DNA from: Alphaproteobacteria bacterium UBA6347
Lineage (GTDB): Bacteria > Pseudomonadota > Alphaproteobacteria > CAAGCB01 > CAG-977
Reading direction: 5' to 3'
Assembly: GCA_002440235.1 (NCBI GenBank)
Contig: DJRZ01000052.1
Location: 36,396 to 95,123 of the forward strand
Length of the DNA stretch: 58,728 nucleotides
Positions 7,065 through 16,101 of this stretch are shown piece after piece; within the stretch, counting starts at the first letter, position 1; each line of letters opens with the position of its first letter. The notes below the pieces were generated by a model that did no database searches, had not been told where the DNA came from, and saw only the letters and a program-made list of their open reading frames with translations. A program made the translations under genes and the position numbers.

Positions 7065-9477
7065 AAGTATCTTTTCCATCTTTATTCAAAGTCTGGGAAC
7101 GGGCGAAGTTCTGGTCAGCATTCTGGGCATCGTCGCGGCGGCGGCGTTCGCGGGGTTGCTGGCGACAAAGCTGGGCGAGATGATTCTGCCCAAACCGCGC
7201 GAAACGCAGGTCGCGGATTTCCTGCCGTTCGAACGTCTGGGAAAGGACGGAACGACGATCGAATGCCATGACGGATCGCTGGTGCGCGTGTTCGCGATCA
7301 AGGGCGCCGACGTCGCGATGATCGCGCCGGAACTGCGCATGAACATGCTGGACGCGCGCAAAAGCTTTATCGACGCGATGGCGGATCTGAACGTCACGGT
7401 GCGCGTCGTCACGATTCGCGAAATGATCCCCCTGGGCGAGGAAGTGCGCCACGAAAACCCGATTTTGCGCGCGATCGCCACGCAGTGGCTGGACAACCTC
7501 AGCCGCGTTTTCAGAAACAAGCACTACGTTATCCTGTCGGTCAAGGAACATAAAAACCACGCCCGCGATCTGGCTCAGGCGGCGCAGGCGCTGACTGCGA
7601 TTCTGGACATGTACGAACCGACCCAGCTGTACGAAACAAAGGAAAGCGATCTGGAGCTCAGTCCGTTCACGTTTTTCGCGCGGCTGTGCAGTCCCATCAC
7701 GATGCCCCGCCCCCGCGTCGGTTCGCTGGAAGGCGCGGAACTGAAATCCATGCTGACGGCGGACTATATCCACTTTACGGGCGACGAGGGACTGATCCGC
7801 TTTTTCAAGGGGGAAAACGAACTGCTGGCGATCGTCATGGGAATCCGCAGTCCGGGCGACTATATGGACGAACAGCTGATTTCCGACCTGCTTTCCATTA
7901 ACGTCGAGGTCACTTTGCTGCACACGGTCACGCCGATTCCCAAGATCAAGGCTCTTGCCGTCCTGATGCAGCAAAAGCGCATGGCGAAAGTGACGAGCTT
8001 TTCCGGATCGACGCTGGATCAGTACGACGAGGCGATCGAAATGATCGATTCGACGGACAGCGACACGCAGACGCTGTGCCATTATTCGATGACGCTGTTC
8101 ATCTACGGCATGACCAAGGACGAAATCGAATTCGGTCAGATGGAGGTCGAACGCATCTGCCGTTTGTACGGCGTGACCCCCGTGCGCGAAGGCTGGATCG
8201 CGCAGGCGTCGTTCTTCGCCCAGTTCCCGACGTACGACATCTATCCCAGAACGTATTCGTTCCTGTCGCGCGCCGTCGCCACCGCGATCAACCTTGAAAA
8301 GGCGCCGGAGGGCAACGAAAAAAGCGACTGGGGGCCCGGACCGATCACCGTGTTCAAAACGATCAGCGGCACGGCGTACCGCTGGCAGTTCCACGTCACC
8401 GCCGCCGCGAACGCCGTCGCCCACTGCATTCTGCTGGGTTCGACCGGTCAAGGTAAAACGACGCTGCTGGCTTTTCTGGCGGGACAGGCGATGCGCCACA
8501 ACGATTTGCGCGTGTACTTCTTCGACCGCCACAGGGGCGTCGAAGTCTTCTGCCGCGCGATTCAGGGGGCTTACGTCAACTTTGACGGCGACAAGGATTC
8601 GACGTCGATGAATCCGTTCTCGTGCCGCGACACGCCCGAGAACCGCGCGTTTTTGCGCCGCTGGCTGAAAGCGATCACGATGGTCGACGACGCCGTTTCC
8701 GAAAAGGAAATCGCCCGCGCCGTGACGACGGCTTTCGACTATCTGCGTCCCGAGGAAAGAACGTTGAAAAACCTGCATAAAAGCTGTTTTTCGCCGACGG
8801 GCGCGATGCGCCGCGAACTGTTCCGCTGGGTGAACGACCAGCAGTACGGGCTGATTTTCAACTCGCCCAACGACACGCTGGACATGACGGCGAAATTCAT
8901 CGCGTTCGACTTCACCCACATTTTCGAAGACGAAACGCTGGCGCCCGCGGTCATCAGCTACATCATGCAGCGCATTCACAGCGTTTCGGGCGACACGGGC
9001 GATCCCAGCCTGATCATGATCGACGAAACCGCGCCCATGCTGAAACACCCGATGTTCCGCGACCAGTTCGTCATCGGGTTGCAGGAGGGACGTAAAAAAC
9101 GCCAAGCCTACCTGTGCGCGTTCCAACAGCCGAACATCGTCGATTCGCTGGGCATGGGCGAAGTGATCCGCGGTCAGTGCCAGACGGTGATTTTCTTCCG
9201 CAACCCGCAGGGCATGGAAGAGGACTACGAAAACTGGCGGTTGACGCCGCACGAACGCGATTTCGTGTTCGGACGGTCGTTCAAGGAATTGAAATACGCG
9301 ATTCTGGTGTCGCGTCCGGCGGTCGGCGAATCCGTCATTTTGGACGTGAATCTGGGCGGACTCGGACCGTTTCTGAAACTGTATTCTTCGGGACGAAAGC
9401 ACGTGTTGCTGGCGGAACAGCTGATGAAAGAATACGGTCCGGAGGGATTCGTCGAAAAGTATCTGGAGGTCGCGTAA
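7054..9477 (+). CDS. VirB4/TrbE-like conjugation-type ATPase
   Basis: 807 residues, normal for VirB4. It has an N-terminal CagE/TrbE/VirB4 domain and a C-terminal RecA-like ATPase with Walker A GSTGQGKT (residues 462-469) and Walker B LIMIDE (about 653-658), followed by the QEGRKKRQAYLCAFQQP segment typical of the family. It powers pilus assembly or substrate transfer at the inner membrane. The TTG at 7054 is chosen because AAAGGA lies seven bases upstream and no ATG gives a full N-terminus. It overlaps the VirB3-like gene. A hairpin terminator follows closely. Confidence 0.9.
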   Translation: MLPESIFSIFIQSLGTGEVLVSILGIVAAAAFAGLLATKLGEMILPKPRETQVADFLPFERLGKDGTTIECHDGSLVRVFAIKGADVAMIAPELRMNMLDARKSFIDAMADLNVTVRVVTIREMIPLGEEVRHENPILRAIATQWLDNLSRVFRNKHYVILSVKEHKNHARDLAQAAQALTAILDMYEPTQLYETKESDLELSPFTFFARLCSPITMPRPRVGSLEGAELKSMLTADYIHFTGDEGLIRFFKGENELLAIVMGIRSPGDYMDEQLISDLLSINVEVTLLHTVTPIPKIKALAVLMQQKRMAKVTSFSGSTLDQYDEAIEMIDSTDSDTQTLCHYSMTLFIYGMTKDEIEFGQMEVERICRLYGVTPVREGWIAQASFFAQFPTYDIYPRTYSFLSRAVATAINLEKAPEGNEKSDWGPGPITVFKTISGTAYRWQFHVTAAANAVAHCILLGSTGQGKTTLLAFLAGQAMRHNDLRVYFFDRHRGVEVFCRAIQGAYVNFDGDKDSTSMNPFSCRDTPENRAFLRRWLKAITMVDDAVSEKEIARAVTTAFDYLRPEERTLKNLHKSCFSPTGAMRRELFRWVNDQQYGLIFNSPNDTLDMTAKFIAFDFTHIFEDETLAPAVISYIMQRIHSVSGDTGDPSLIMIDETAPMLKHPMFRDQFVIGLQEGRKKRQAYLCAFQQPNIVDSLGMGEVIRGQCQTVIFFRNPQGMEEDYENWRLTPHERDFVFGRSFKELKYAILVSRPAVGESVILDVNLGGLGPFLKLYSSGRKHVLLAEQLMKEYGPEGFVEKYLEVA

Positions 9478-9482
9478 GACGG

Positions 9483-9513
9483 AATCGGGCTTCAAGCCCG
9501 ATTTTGTCTTTTT
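9483..9513 (+). terminator. intrinsic terminator after the VirB4-like gene
   Basis: A 9-bp stem AATCGGGCT / AGCCCGATT with a three-base loop, followed by a U-rich run. Like the one after the pilin gene, it divides the locus into separately dosed transcripts. Confidence 0.8.
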
Positions 9514-9625
9514 TTTGTCATAATTGCCTTAATGAAAACCATTGTTTTGCCATAATTCTGTGGTTAAACTATAATCAGCAAGGAAAAGCCATAGCCTATG
9601 GCGTTTAAAACACAGGAGGTTTCCC

Positions 9626-10309
9626 ATGAAGAATGCAAAGAAATCAGCGGTAATCGGATTGATGGCGGTTTCTTTCTTTTTCCGCGCTTCGGCGGTGAAC
9701 GCCGCCATTCCCGTTCCCACCATCGGCGCCGAGCTGAAGGTTCAGCTGCAGCAAGCCAAGGAACACCTTGACGAACTGAAAAAGATGAAGGAACAGATCC
9801 AAAGCAAGATCGAAACGATTAAAAACATCGGTCCCAAAGAGGCTTTGGCGGCGGGGAAAGGCTATCTGGAAGCCGAGGCGAAAAAAATGATGAAAGACGC
9901 CATCGCCAAAATCGAACTGCCCAACGAGTTGAAAGAGGCGGGCATGACGCAGGAAATGCTGAAAGACCCGAGCAAACTGAAAGCGTGGGCGGAAAGCATG
10001 GCTAAAAAAGGCGTCAGCGAAAAGGGCATCGATTCCGACGCCCGCGCGGCGTGTTTCAAAGCGCGCGACGCTTTGAAAAAGAAAATGGCGAAGGAAAGCA
10101 TGGCCGACGCGCTGGCGGCGAATCAGGAAATCGCCACGGGGCAGGACGTGAAAGACGTGCAGGAAGTGTCCAAAAACGCCGAAAACCAGCAACAGCAGGA
10201 ACAGGCGAAAAACATCGCTTTGGGCAAACGTCTGAAACAGGAAGCCAAAAATTTGAAATTGCAGGCGAACAGTTTGCTGAATTCCAGCATCGGTTCCATG
10301 TGCGATTGA
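9626..10309 (+). CDS. exported VirB5/TrbJ-like helical protein
   Basis: 227 residues. A signal peptide ends near SAVNAA, and the mature start AIPVPTIGAELKVQLQQAKE followed by a long charged coiled-coil resembles the N-termini of VirB5/TrbJ minor-pilin proteins. Two cysteines occur in the mature part (near ARAACF and at the end, SMCD). The start has a near-perfect AGGAGG seven to eight bases upstream. The position just after virB4 is where virB5 normally lies. The VirB5 call is by pattern and position, as sequence conservation in this family is low. Confidence 0.5.
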   Translation: MKNAKKSAVIGLMAVSFFFRASAVNAAIPVPTIGAELKVQLQQAKEHLDELKKMKEQIQSKIETIKNIGPKEALAAGKGYLEAEAKKMMKDAIAKIELPNELKEAGMTQEMLKDPSKLKAWAESMAKKGVSEKGIDSDARAACFKARDALKKKMAKESMADALAANQEIATGQDVKDVQEVSKNAENQQQQEQAKNIALGKRLKQEAKNLKLQANSLLNSSIGSMCD

Positions 10310-10340
10310 CGCGTCGCCTATCCAAAGGACGGAGGAAAAA

Positions 10341-11915
10341 ATGTTACGCAAGTGTACTCTGATATTATCCGTCATCGTCGCGTTCGGCGCGCCTACCGCC
10401 GCGCGCGCGCAAACGACGATGGACGCCGCCATGCAAATTCAAGCCCTGTTGGATCAGCTGTCCGAAACGCGTTCCAAACTGAAACAGTTTCAGGCTTCCA
10501 TAAACATTGAAAAAATGAAGCAGAACCTGTCCGGCGGCAACTTGAAAGACAAGCTGAAAAAAGCCGAGGGCATGCTGAAAGATTTGGATAAAACCAAAAA
10601 GGCGGCTCAGGCGCTGCCCGGATCGCTGAAAGATTTGGTGGAAAAGGGCAAGGATACGACCGCTTGGCTGAAAAAGAACCTGACCAAGAAAAAAGACGAT
10701 TCCTTTACGTCCGAAGATGAATTGCACAGAAAACAGGTCGTGTTCAAATATTCCAATCTGGCTTTGGCTTACGGCAGAGCCGTCGCTTTGCGCAAACAGC
10801 TGGACAGAGATATGGCGAAAGTCGAACAAATGCGCCAGAACGCGGAGGATTCCGCGTCCGAAACGGATTTGAAAGCGGAAATGAACACGCTGGAGCAGAT
10901 GAAACTGTCGCAAACGCAGACGCATCAGCTGCTGGTCGCCGCGCGCGCGCAGATGGACGCCGCGTTCACGATCATCGCCGCCGAGGGTGAAACCGTCGAC
11001 GAGGGCGACGAAGAGGAAACCTGCAAAGAGGGCGACAAGGATTGCAAGAAAGAGGAAGCCTGCAAGGAAGGCGATAAAGACTGCAAGAAAGAGGAAAAGG
11101 AAAAGAGCAAGCTCCAGCAGACTTTGGACAAGGTTCAGGACAAGGTCGACAACATCAAGGACAAGGTCGAAAACGTCGCCAATAATGTGAAAGACAAAGT
11201 CGAAGGCATCGTCAATGACGTGTCCGATAAGGTCAACGACGTTTCCAAGGAAGTTTCCAAACAGCTGGAAAAGGCAAACGAAGCGTACAACAAAGCCCGC
11301 AAGGACGTTGAAGACGCGATCAACGGCGCCGTCAACGACGCCAAGGATCAGTTCAACAAAGCCAAGGATTCGGTCACCGGCGCGGTGAACGACGCCGTGG
11401 GCAGCGTCACCGATTCGATTTCCGGCGCCGCGAACGACGCTTTGGGCGAAATCGGCAAGGGCTACTCCAAGGCTCAGGAAAAGCTGGACAACGCCAAAGA
11501 GGCGGCGAACAAGGCGATCACCGACGCCGCTTCCGCCGCGGGCGGCGAACTGGGCAAACTGGTCGACAAGGCTAATTCCGCCGCCGACAGTGCCGCGGAC
11601 GCCGTCGCCGGTCAGGCTGAAAAATCGACCAAGAGCGCTTTGGAAAAGATCGAAAAAGCCGCCACCGACGCCATGTCCGCCGTGAACAAAGCCTATGACG
11701 ACGGCAAAGCCGCGGTTGAAAAAGCCGCCGCCGACGCCGAAAAGGCGATCAAGGATCAGGTCAAGAAAGCCGAGGACAAGGCGACCGACGCCGCCGCGAA
11801 AATGGGGACGAAAGCCGTCGATCAAGGGGTGAAGACTCTGCAAAACGCCGCCGCCGCTTACGCCGAACAGCAACAGCGCAAGGCGCAGCAGCAGCAGAAC
11901 GCGCAGGGCAAGTAA
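10341..11915 (+). CDS. exported long coiled-coil protein with LEA-like repeats
   Basis: 524 residues. A signal peptide ends near TAARA. The N-terminal half is an ordinary coiled-coil with a VirB5/TrbJ-like opening. Residues about 226-252 contain an exact duplication of CKEGDKDCKKEE. From about 255 to 500 there are irregular roughly 11-residue amphipathic repeats of the type DKVDNIKDKVENVANNVKDK, rich in Ala, Lys, Asp and Asn and lacking Pro, as in LEA group 3 or apolipoprotein-like helices. The end is Gln-rich. The product is probably a long periplasmic or extracellular helix rod, possibly an appendage component. The Lys/Ala/Asp bias could also give spurious database hits, so homology should be judged on the N-terminal half only. 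Confidence 0.5.
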   Translation: MLRKCTLILSVIVAFGAPTAARAQTTMDAAMQIQALLDQLSETRSKLKQFQASINIEKMKQNLSGGNLKDKLKKAEGMLKDLDKTKKAAQALPGSLKDLVEKGKDTTAWLKKNLTKKKDDSFTSEDELHRKQVVFKYSNLALAYGRAVALRKQLDRDMAKVEQMRQNAEDSASETDLKAEMNTLEQMKLSQTQTHQLLVAARAQMDAAFTIIAAEGETVDEGDEEETCKEGDKDCKKEEACKEGDKDCKKEEKEKSKLQQTLDKVQDKVDNIKDKVENVANNVKDKVEGIVNDVSDKVNDVSKEVSKQLEKANEAYNKARKDVEDAINGAVNDAKDQFNKAKDSVTGAVNDAVGSVTDSISGAANDALGEIGKGYSKAQEKLDNAKEAANKAITDAASAAGGELGKLVDKANSAADSAADAVAGQAEKSTKSALEKIEKAATDAMSAVNKAYDDGKAAVEKAAADAEKAIKDQVKKAEDKATDAAAKMGTKAVDQGVKTLQNAAAAYAEQQQRKAQQQQNAQGK

Positions 11916-11930
11916 GGAAAGGAAGAGAAA

Positions 11931-12710
11931 ATGAAAAAGCATGTTTTCATAACGGGTATGCTGGCGGCGTCTCTTCTGATGCCGGTCGGCGAGGCGAAAG
12001 CGGGCTGGCCCACTTTCGACGTGGCGAAACTGTCGTCGCTGATCACCAATCTGGTCGCCCGCTATCAGCCCATTCAGCCCGCGTTGACGCACATCAACCA
12101 GCTGAAAACGTCGGCGGAGCAGGTGCAGTCTTTCGCCAAAGCCGTCGTGACGCTTGACATCAACCAGATCGGGAAACAGGCGCAAACCGCTTTCAAAGCC
12201 GGCGCGTTCCTTGTCGGCGACACCATGCACTACATGGACGTCGCCAAAGGGTCGAACGGGGTGAAAGACGCGATGAAAAACCTGAAAAACGACTTTTTCG
12301 TGCTGGATCAGAAAGAAGTCACGTCGGAAGACAAGACCAAAATCGCCGGCGCCCGCGTCGCCGCCGTCAGAGACGCCAACAAGGAAGCCATGGTGACCGC
12401 CATGTACATGGCGACGACGGGGGTCGAACAGGTGCAGAAAAGCATGGAAAAGGCGACCGAGGCGGCGAAAAACGCGTCGTCCCTGCACGACAACGTCAAC
12501 GCCGCGACGCTGGCGCTGATGAGCACCAACTTCGCCAAGATGAACCAGCTCGTGGTGAAACTGGCGAACATGAAAAAGGAACAGACGAAACAGTTCAGTT
12601 CGTTGTCCATCAGCGGATATTCCAAACCTCAGACCATTAAAAACTACAAGCTGGGCGAAGGAACCTATTCCGAAGAAGAAAAGGAAGAAATCAATGTTAA
12701 CTTTGACTAA
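11931..12710 (+). CDS. exported VirB5/TrbJ-like helical protein
   Basis: 259 residues. The signal peptide ends near GEAKA, then GWPTFDVAKLSSLITNLVAR, a VirB5/TrbJ-like mature N-terminus, then mostly amphipathic helix with Gln/Lys/Met-rich stretches. GGAAAGGAAGAG lies just upstream of the ATG. The end overlaps the next gene by 17 bases, so the two are translationally coupled. No enzyme motif is visible. Confidence 0.45.
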   Translation: MKKHVFITGMLAASLLMPVGEAKAGWPTFDVAKLSSLITNLVARYQPIQPALTHINQLKTSAEQVQSFAKAVVTLDINQIGKQAQTAFKAGAFLVGDTMHYMDVAKGSNGVKDAMKNLKNDFFVLDQKEVTSEDKTKIAGARVAAVRDANKEAMVTAMYMATTGVEQVQKSMEKATEAAKNASSLHDNVNAATLALMSTNFAKMNQLVVKLANMKKEQTKQFSSLSISGYSKPQTIKNYKLGEGTYSEEEKEEINVNFD

Positions 12711-13467
12711 AATGACAAAATTGTTCTTGGCGGTCGGTTGCGCGGCGGTTTTTTCCTCCGCTCCGGCGCAGGCGGGGTGCATGCCCGTCAATCCGATCTG
12801 CCTGTTCCAGAAAATATTGAAAGTGACGCCGAGCATGCCCGTGTTCGACTTCACCGCCGTTCCCGCGATCATTCCGCACGTTCCCGCCGCTTTGCTGAAA
12901 GAGGGGCAGACCCAGCTGAAACAGCTGGGGGATCAGACGCTGGAAAAACTGCGTTCGGGACAGCTGCCGTCGCTGGCGGACATTAAAATCAAAATGCCCA
13001 AGATGGAATCCCTGATGATGGCGGCGAGCGAAGACTACGTTTCGCTGGAAGCGTTCCCGAAAACGGACAGCGAAGATCCGATGGAAATCACCAAAGCGAT
13101 CGAAGTCGTCTTTCTGCGTCCCGACTGGAACAAGGAAAAAAAATCCTTTTCCAAAACGGACAAGCTGAAAATGAACTATTACAGCAAACGGTTTAAATTT
13201 GAAAACGTCATCGAAACGACGGGCTACACGGCGTATCTGAACAACCAGATGGAAACGCTGATGGCGGCGGCGGAGGAAATCCAGCAAAAAGTAAAGGACG
13301 CCGACGATTTGAACAAGGCTCAGCGCGCGAATTTCGCCGCCCAGCTGCTGGAATATCAGCTGGGCGTCATCGAAAACCAGCTGGAAGCCGTCCAGCTGCA
13401 ATCGGACGCCGCGGACAAGCTGTCGGGCGGATACATTCTTGAAGAACCCGTTTTCAGCAATATGTAA
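12694..13467 (+). CDS. exported helical protein of the appendage cluster
   Basis: 257 residues with a signal peptide (cut near APAQAG). Two early cysteines follow in the mature part (GCMPVNPICLF), then PVFDFTAVPAIIPHVPAALL and a helical remainder. It starts inside the end of the preceding gene with AAGGAAG upstream. The PVFD motif near the mature N-terminus is shared in spirit with its neighbours, suggesting distant paralogy. Function not recognised. Confidence 0.4.
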   Translation: MLTLTKMTKLFLAVGCAAVFSSAPAQAGCMPVNPICLFQKILKVTPSMPVFDFTAVPAIIPHVPAALLKEGQTQLKQLGDQTLEKLRSGQLPSLADIKIKMPKMESLMMAASEDYVSLEAFPKTDSEDPMEITKAIEVVFLRPDWNKEKKSFSKTDKLKMNYYSKRFKFENVIETTGYTAYLNNQMETLMAAAEEIQQKVKDADDLNKAQRANFAAQLLEYQLGVIENQLEAVQLQSDAADKLSGGYILEEPVFSNM

Positions 13468-13493
13468 CCGTTTGAAAAGGTGGGAGAACGACC

Positions 13494-15374
13494 ATGAAAA
13501 ACAACTTTCGAAAAACATTAGCGGCGCTGACCGCCCTGTCGTCGGGAATGATCCTCTTTTCAAATCAGGCGCGCGCCGTGATCAGAAGCAGCGGTTTGAC
13601 GTTCAGTCAGGTCAAACCCGGCGCGACGACCGTCAACACCGATTTCCAGCAGTATCCGATGCTGAGCGCGGCGCAGGACGACGTGAACGCCGCGATCGGG
13701 TTGCACGCGACGGCGATGAATTTGATCGACGACAAGAAACAGTTGCAGAAATACAAGGACGAAATCGACGTTTATAACGAAATCGTGCGCCGTTTGAACC
13801 AGAACACCGCCTGCAACGTGTCTCAGTTGCGCGAACATTTTTCCGACGCGGACAACGTGTGGAAAAAAGTGTCCGCCTGGGCGCGGGACAGTTCCGCCGA
13901 TCTGTTGGCGAAGGCGTCGGATTCTCTGGACACGGATCCCGAAACGTCCGCCCAGCTGAAAGCGTTGGAAGCGGGGGACTCTTCCGCCGTTTCCGTGACG
14001 GACGCGTCCTCTTCGCCGTATTCGTCGATCAACGGCGACACGACGACGGAACAGGCGCAGGCGATGGTGAAAGCCGGAACGGCGAAAGCCGAAAGCACCG
14101 CCGCCGATTCCGACATGGACATGGACGAGGCGATGGCGTACGGCAAAGTGCGCTGGGACGTCGGGTTCGAAGTGCTGAAAGACATCTACGCCAATCCGAA
14201 AGAATGGGGCGATCAGGTGAAATCCTTTACGCCGTGGGTCGACCAGAAGCACGTCTACGACGTCTATCTGTCGAATCATTACGCCGACATGGAAAAGCAG
14301 TACGTGGCGACGCCGCTGCGTCCTTTCCCGCCGCGTCCCGAAATGGCGAAGAAGGCGTCCTACCTGCCCGAAGACATGTATCGGGGCAAAGTGCCCGACG
14401 TCAAGCCGTCTTCGGCGGCGTACAACGATAAAACCGCGACCGCCGACGAAAAGTGGTGCGGTCAGACGGACGGCAAGAAAAACGTCTGCGCCCGCGTGAA
14501 CAAAGGCGCACTGTACGCTTTGCACACGACCTATGTCGCGGCGTTGCAGACCTATCCGCTGAAAAAAGGCGTGACGGCGCCGGATCTGAGCGCGCCGTAC
14601 CTGCCGCAGAAACCTCTGCCGCCTTGGCGCGAAGCCGTGTACATTCACGGCGTAGAAAAGCAAATTCCAGAAATCGCGTCCGATCTGCCCGATCCGTGGT
14701 TCAAGGTTACGCAGTCGATCGACAACTACGCCAAGGACGGCGAACTGGCTAATCTGGTCGAACGCCACGGCAACACCGTGCGCTACCGTCCGAAAGATTA
14801 CAACGCCGAAACCGGCGAAATCAAGCTGGACAAGGACGGACAGCCCAGAATCCCCGTTCCGCTGATGGTGAACAGGATCAGTTCCTATCTGACTTTGGTT
14901 TCCGCCGAGGAAAGTCAAAAGCCGGTCAAGGAACGCGCCGAAGCCGCGATCGCGGAAATGAGCGCGAACATCGTTTCCACGCTGGAGGAGGCGGGGTTCA
15001 AAATCCCCAATCCCGACACGTTCGATCTGTCAAAGGACGCGGACTACAATCTGGCGGTCAGGAAAATGACCGAACTGCAAAACGCGAAAATCAGTTCGGC
15101 GAAAGCAAAGATCGCTTTGCTGAAAGGGCGGTTCGGCGGAAAGCTGCTGCCGTCTTTGCAAACGATGATCGAACAGGAAAACGCGACGATGGACGCCATG
15201 CAGAAAGACAGCGAATTTCTGGTCAAAGTGTCGCGCGACAACGCGGCTGAAATCAATTCGCTGCTGATGACCGCCGTCGCCGACGCCGTCGCGACCGCGA
15301 ATTACGAAAACAACGTGGATTCCAAGATGGACGAACTGGAAAAAGTGCCCGCCGTCGGTTGCCCCGTGTTGTGA
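13494..15374 (+). CDS. large exported protein of unknown function, last gene of the VirB-like operon
   Basis: 626 residues with a signal peptide ending near NQARA. The mature start VIRSSGLTFSQVKPGATTVN and early helical part are followed by an acidic Ser/Asp-rich segment (about 140-210), then a region rich in Pro, Trp and Tyr (about 240-430). A helical tail ends in the cysteine pair-like PAVGCPVL. No known family is recognised. Being last before a terminator and sharing the export signal with four upstream neighbours, it is probably part of the same envelope or surface structure. Confidence 0.4.
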   Translation: MKNNFRKTLAALTALSSGMILFSNQARAVIRSSGLTFSQVKPGATTVNTDFQQYPMLSAAQDDVNAAIGLHATAMNLIDDKKQLQKYKDEIDVYNEIVRRLNQNTACNVSQLREHFSDADNVWKKVSAWARDSSADLLAKASDSLDTDPETSAQLKALEAGDSSAVSVTDASSSPYSSINGDTTTEQAQAMVKAGTAKAESTAADSDMDMDEAMAYGKVRWDVGFEVLKDIYANPKEWGDQVKSFTPWVDQKHVYDVYLSNHYADMEKQYVATPLRPFPPRPEMAKKASYLPEDMYRGKVPDVKPSSAAYNDKTATADEKWCGQTDGKKNVCARVNKGALYALHTTYVAALQTYPLKKGVTAPDLSAPYLPQKPLPPWREAVYIHGVEKQIPEIASDLPDPWFKVTQSIDNYAKDGELANLVERHGNTVRYRPKDYNAETGEIKLDKDGQPRIPVPLMVNRISSYLTLVSAEESQKPVKERAEAAIAEMSANIVSTLEEAGFKIPNPDTFDLSKDADYNLAVRKMTELQNAKISSAKAKIALLKGRFGGKLLPSLQTMIEQENATMDAMQKDSEFLVKVSRDNAAEINSLLMTAVADAVATANYENNVDSKMDELEKVPAVGCPVL

Positions 15375-15394
15375 TTTCGCATCGGAACATCGCC

Positions 15395-15433
15395 GAAAAG
15401 CCTTTCATTTTTAATGGAAGGCTTTTCTTTTTC
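15395..15433 (+). terminator. intrinsic terminator closing the VirB-like operon
   Basis: GAAAAGCCTTTCATT pairs with AATGGAAGGCTTTTC (one G-U pair), with a short T-rich loop and a following T-run. It lies 20 bases after the last exported-protein gene and separates that operon from the ATP synthase genes. Confidence 0.85.
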
Positions 15434-15540
15434 CACGATTTTTTCGGGCGGATTCTGTTTGAAAAGATTTTTTTTTGTTGTTATAAAAGAATGTTTAAAG
15501 GGAAAAATCGCCGGAGGGCGGTTTTTGAACGGAAGGGATT

Positions 15541-16101
15541 ATGGCAAAAAAACTTGACAAGGCGCGTTTGGCGGAAAAATACGCGGCTGCTTTGTTTGAC
15601 GGGGCGCGCGACCGGAACGCCGTCGACGCCGTGGCGGACGAAATGCGCGAACTGGAACGGCTGACGTCGCAATCCGCGGAACTGGGCGCGCTGGTGTCGT
15701 CCGGCGCGGTGTCCGCAAAAACGCGCGCCGACGCGTTTGAACTGATCGCCGATAAAATGGAATTTTCGGCGGTGACGCGCGGCTTTTTGGGCGTTTTGAT
15801 CGAAAACGGCAGAATTTTTCTGCTTCCGCTGATTTTTTCCGCGTTCACACGGATTTACGAAAAACACAAGGGGATTTTGTCCGTCCATGTCGTGTCGGCG
15901 CGGACGCTGAGCGATCCGTCGCGCGAACGGCTGACGAATGTTCTGCGCGGCGTGTTCGACAGGGAAATCCGCCTGAATCTGACCGTCAATCCCGATTTGA
16001 TCGGCGGCATGACGGTGCGGGTCGGGTCGTTTATGGCGGACGCGTCCGTGAAAACGAAACTGCAAAAACTTAATCTTGTTATGAAAGGTGTCGGGGTATG
16101 A
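15541..16101 (+). CDS. atpH: F1 ATP synthase subunit delta
   Basis: 186 residues, the usual size. The opening [20 protein letters not shown] and the closing [28 protein letters not shown] are typical of OSCP/delta. The protein ties the F1 head to the peripheral stalk. It is the first gene of atpHAGDC and overlaps atpA by four bases (ATGA). GGAAGG upstream supports the start. Confidence 0.95.
   Translation: MAKKLDKARLAEKYAAALFDGARDRNAVDAVADEMRELERLTSQSAELGALVSSGAVSAKTRADAFELIADKMEFSAVTRGFLGVLIENGRIFLLPLIFSAFTRIYEKHKGILSVHVVSARTLSDPSRERLTNVLRGVFDREIRLNLTVNPDLIGGMTVRVGSFMADASVKTKLQKLNLVMKGVGV

Noticed and set aside
6877..9495. An 872-codon open frame on the minus strand across the VirB4-like gene, and similar long antisense frames at 10365-12872 and 46689-49112
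   Set aside because: These follow from strongly biased codon use on the coding strand. Their translations are rich in Arg, His and Gln without domains, signal peptides or ribosome sites, while the opposite strand has clear family motifs.
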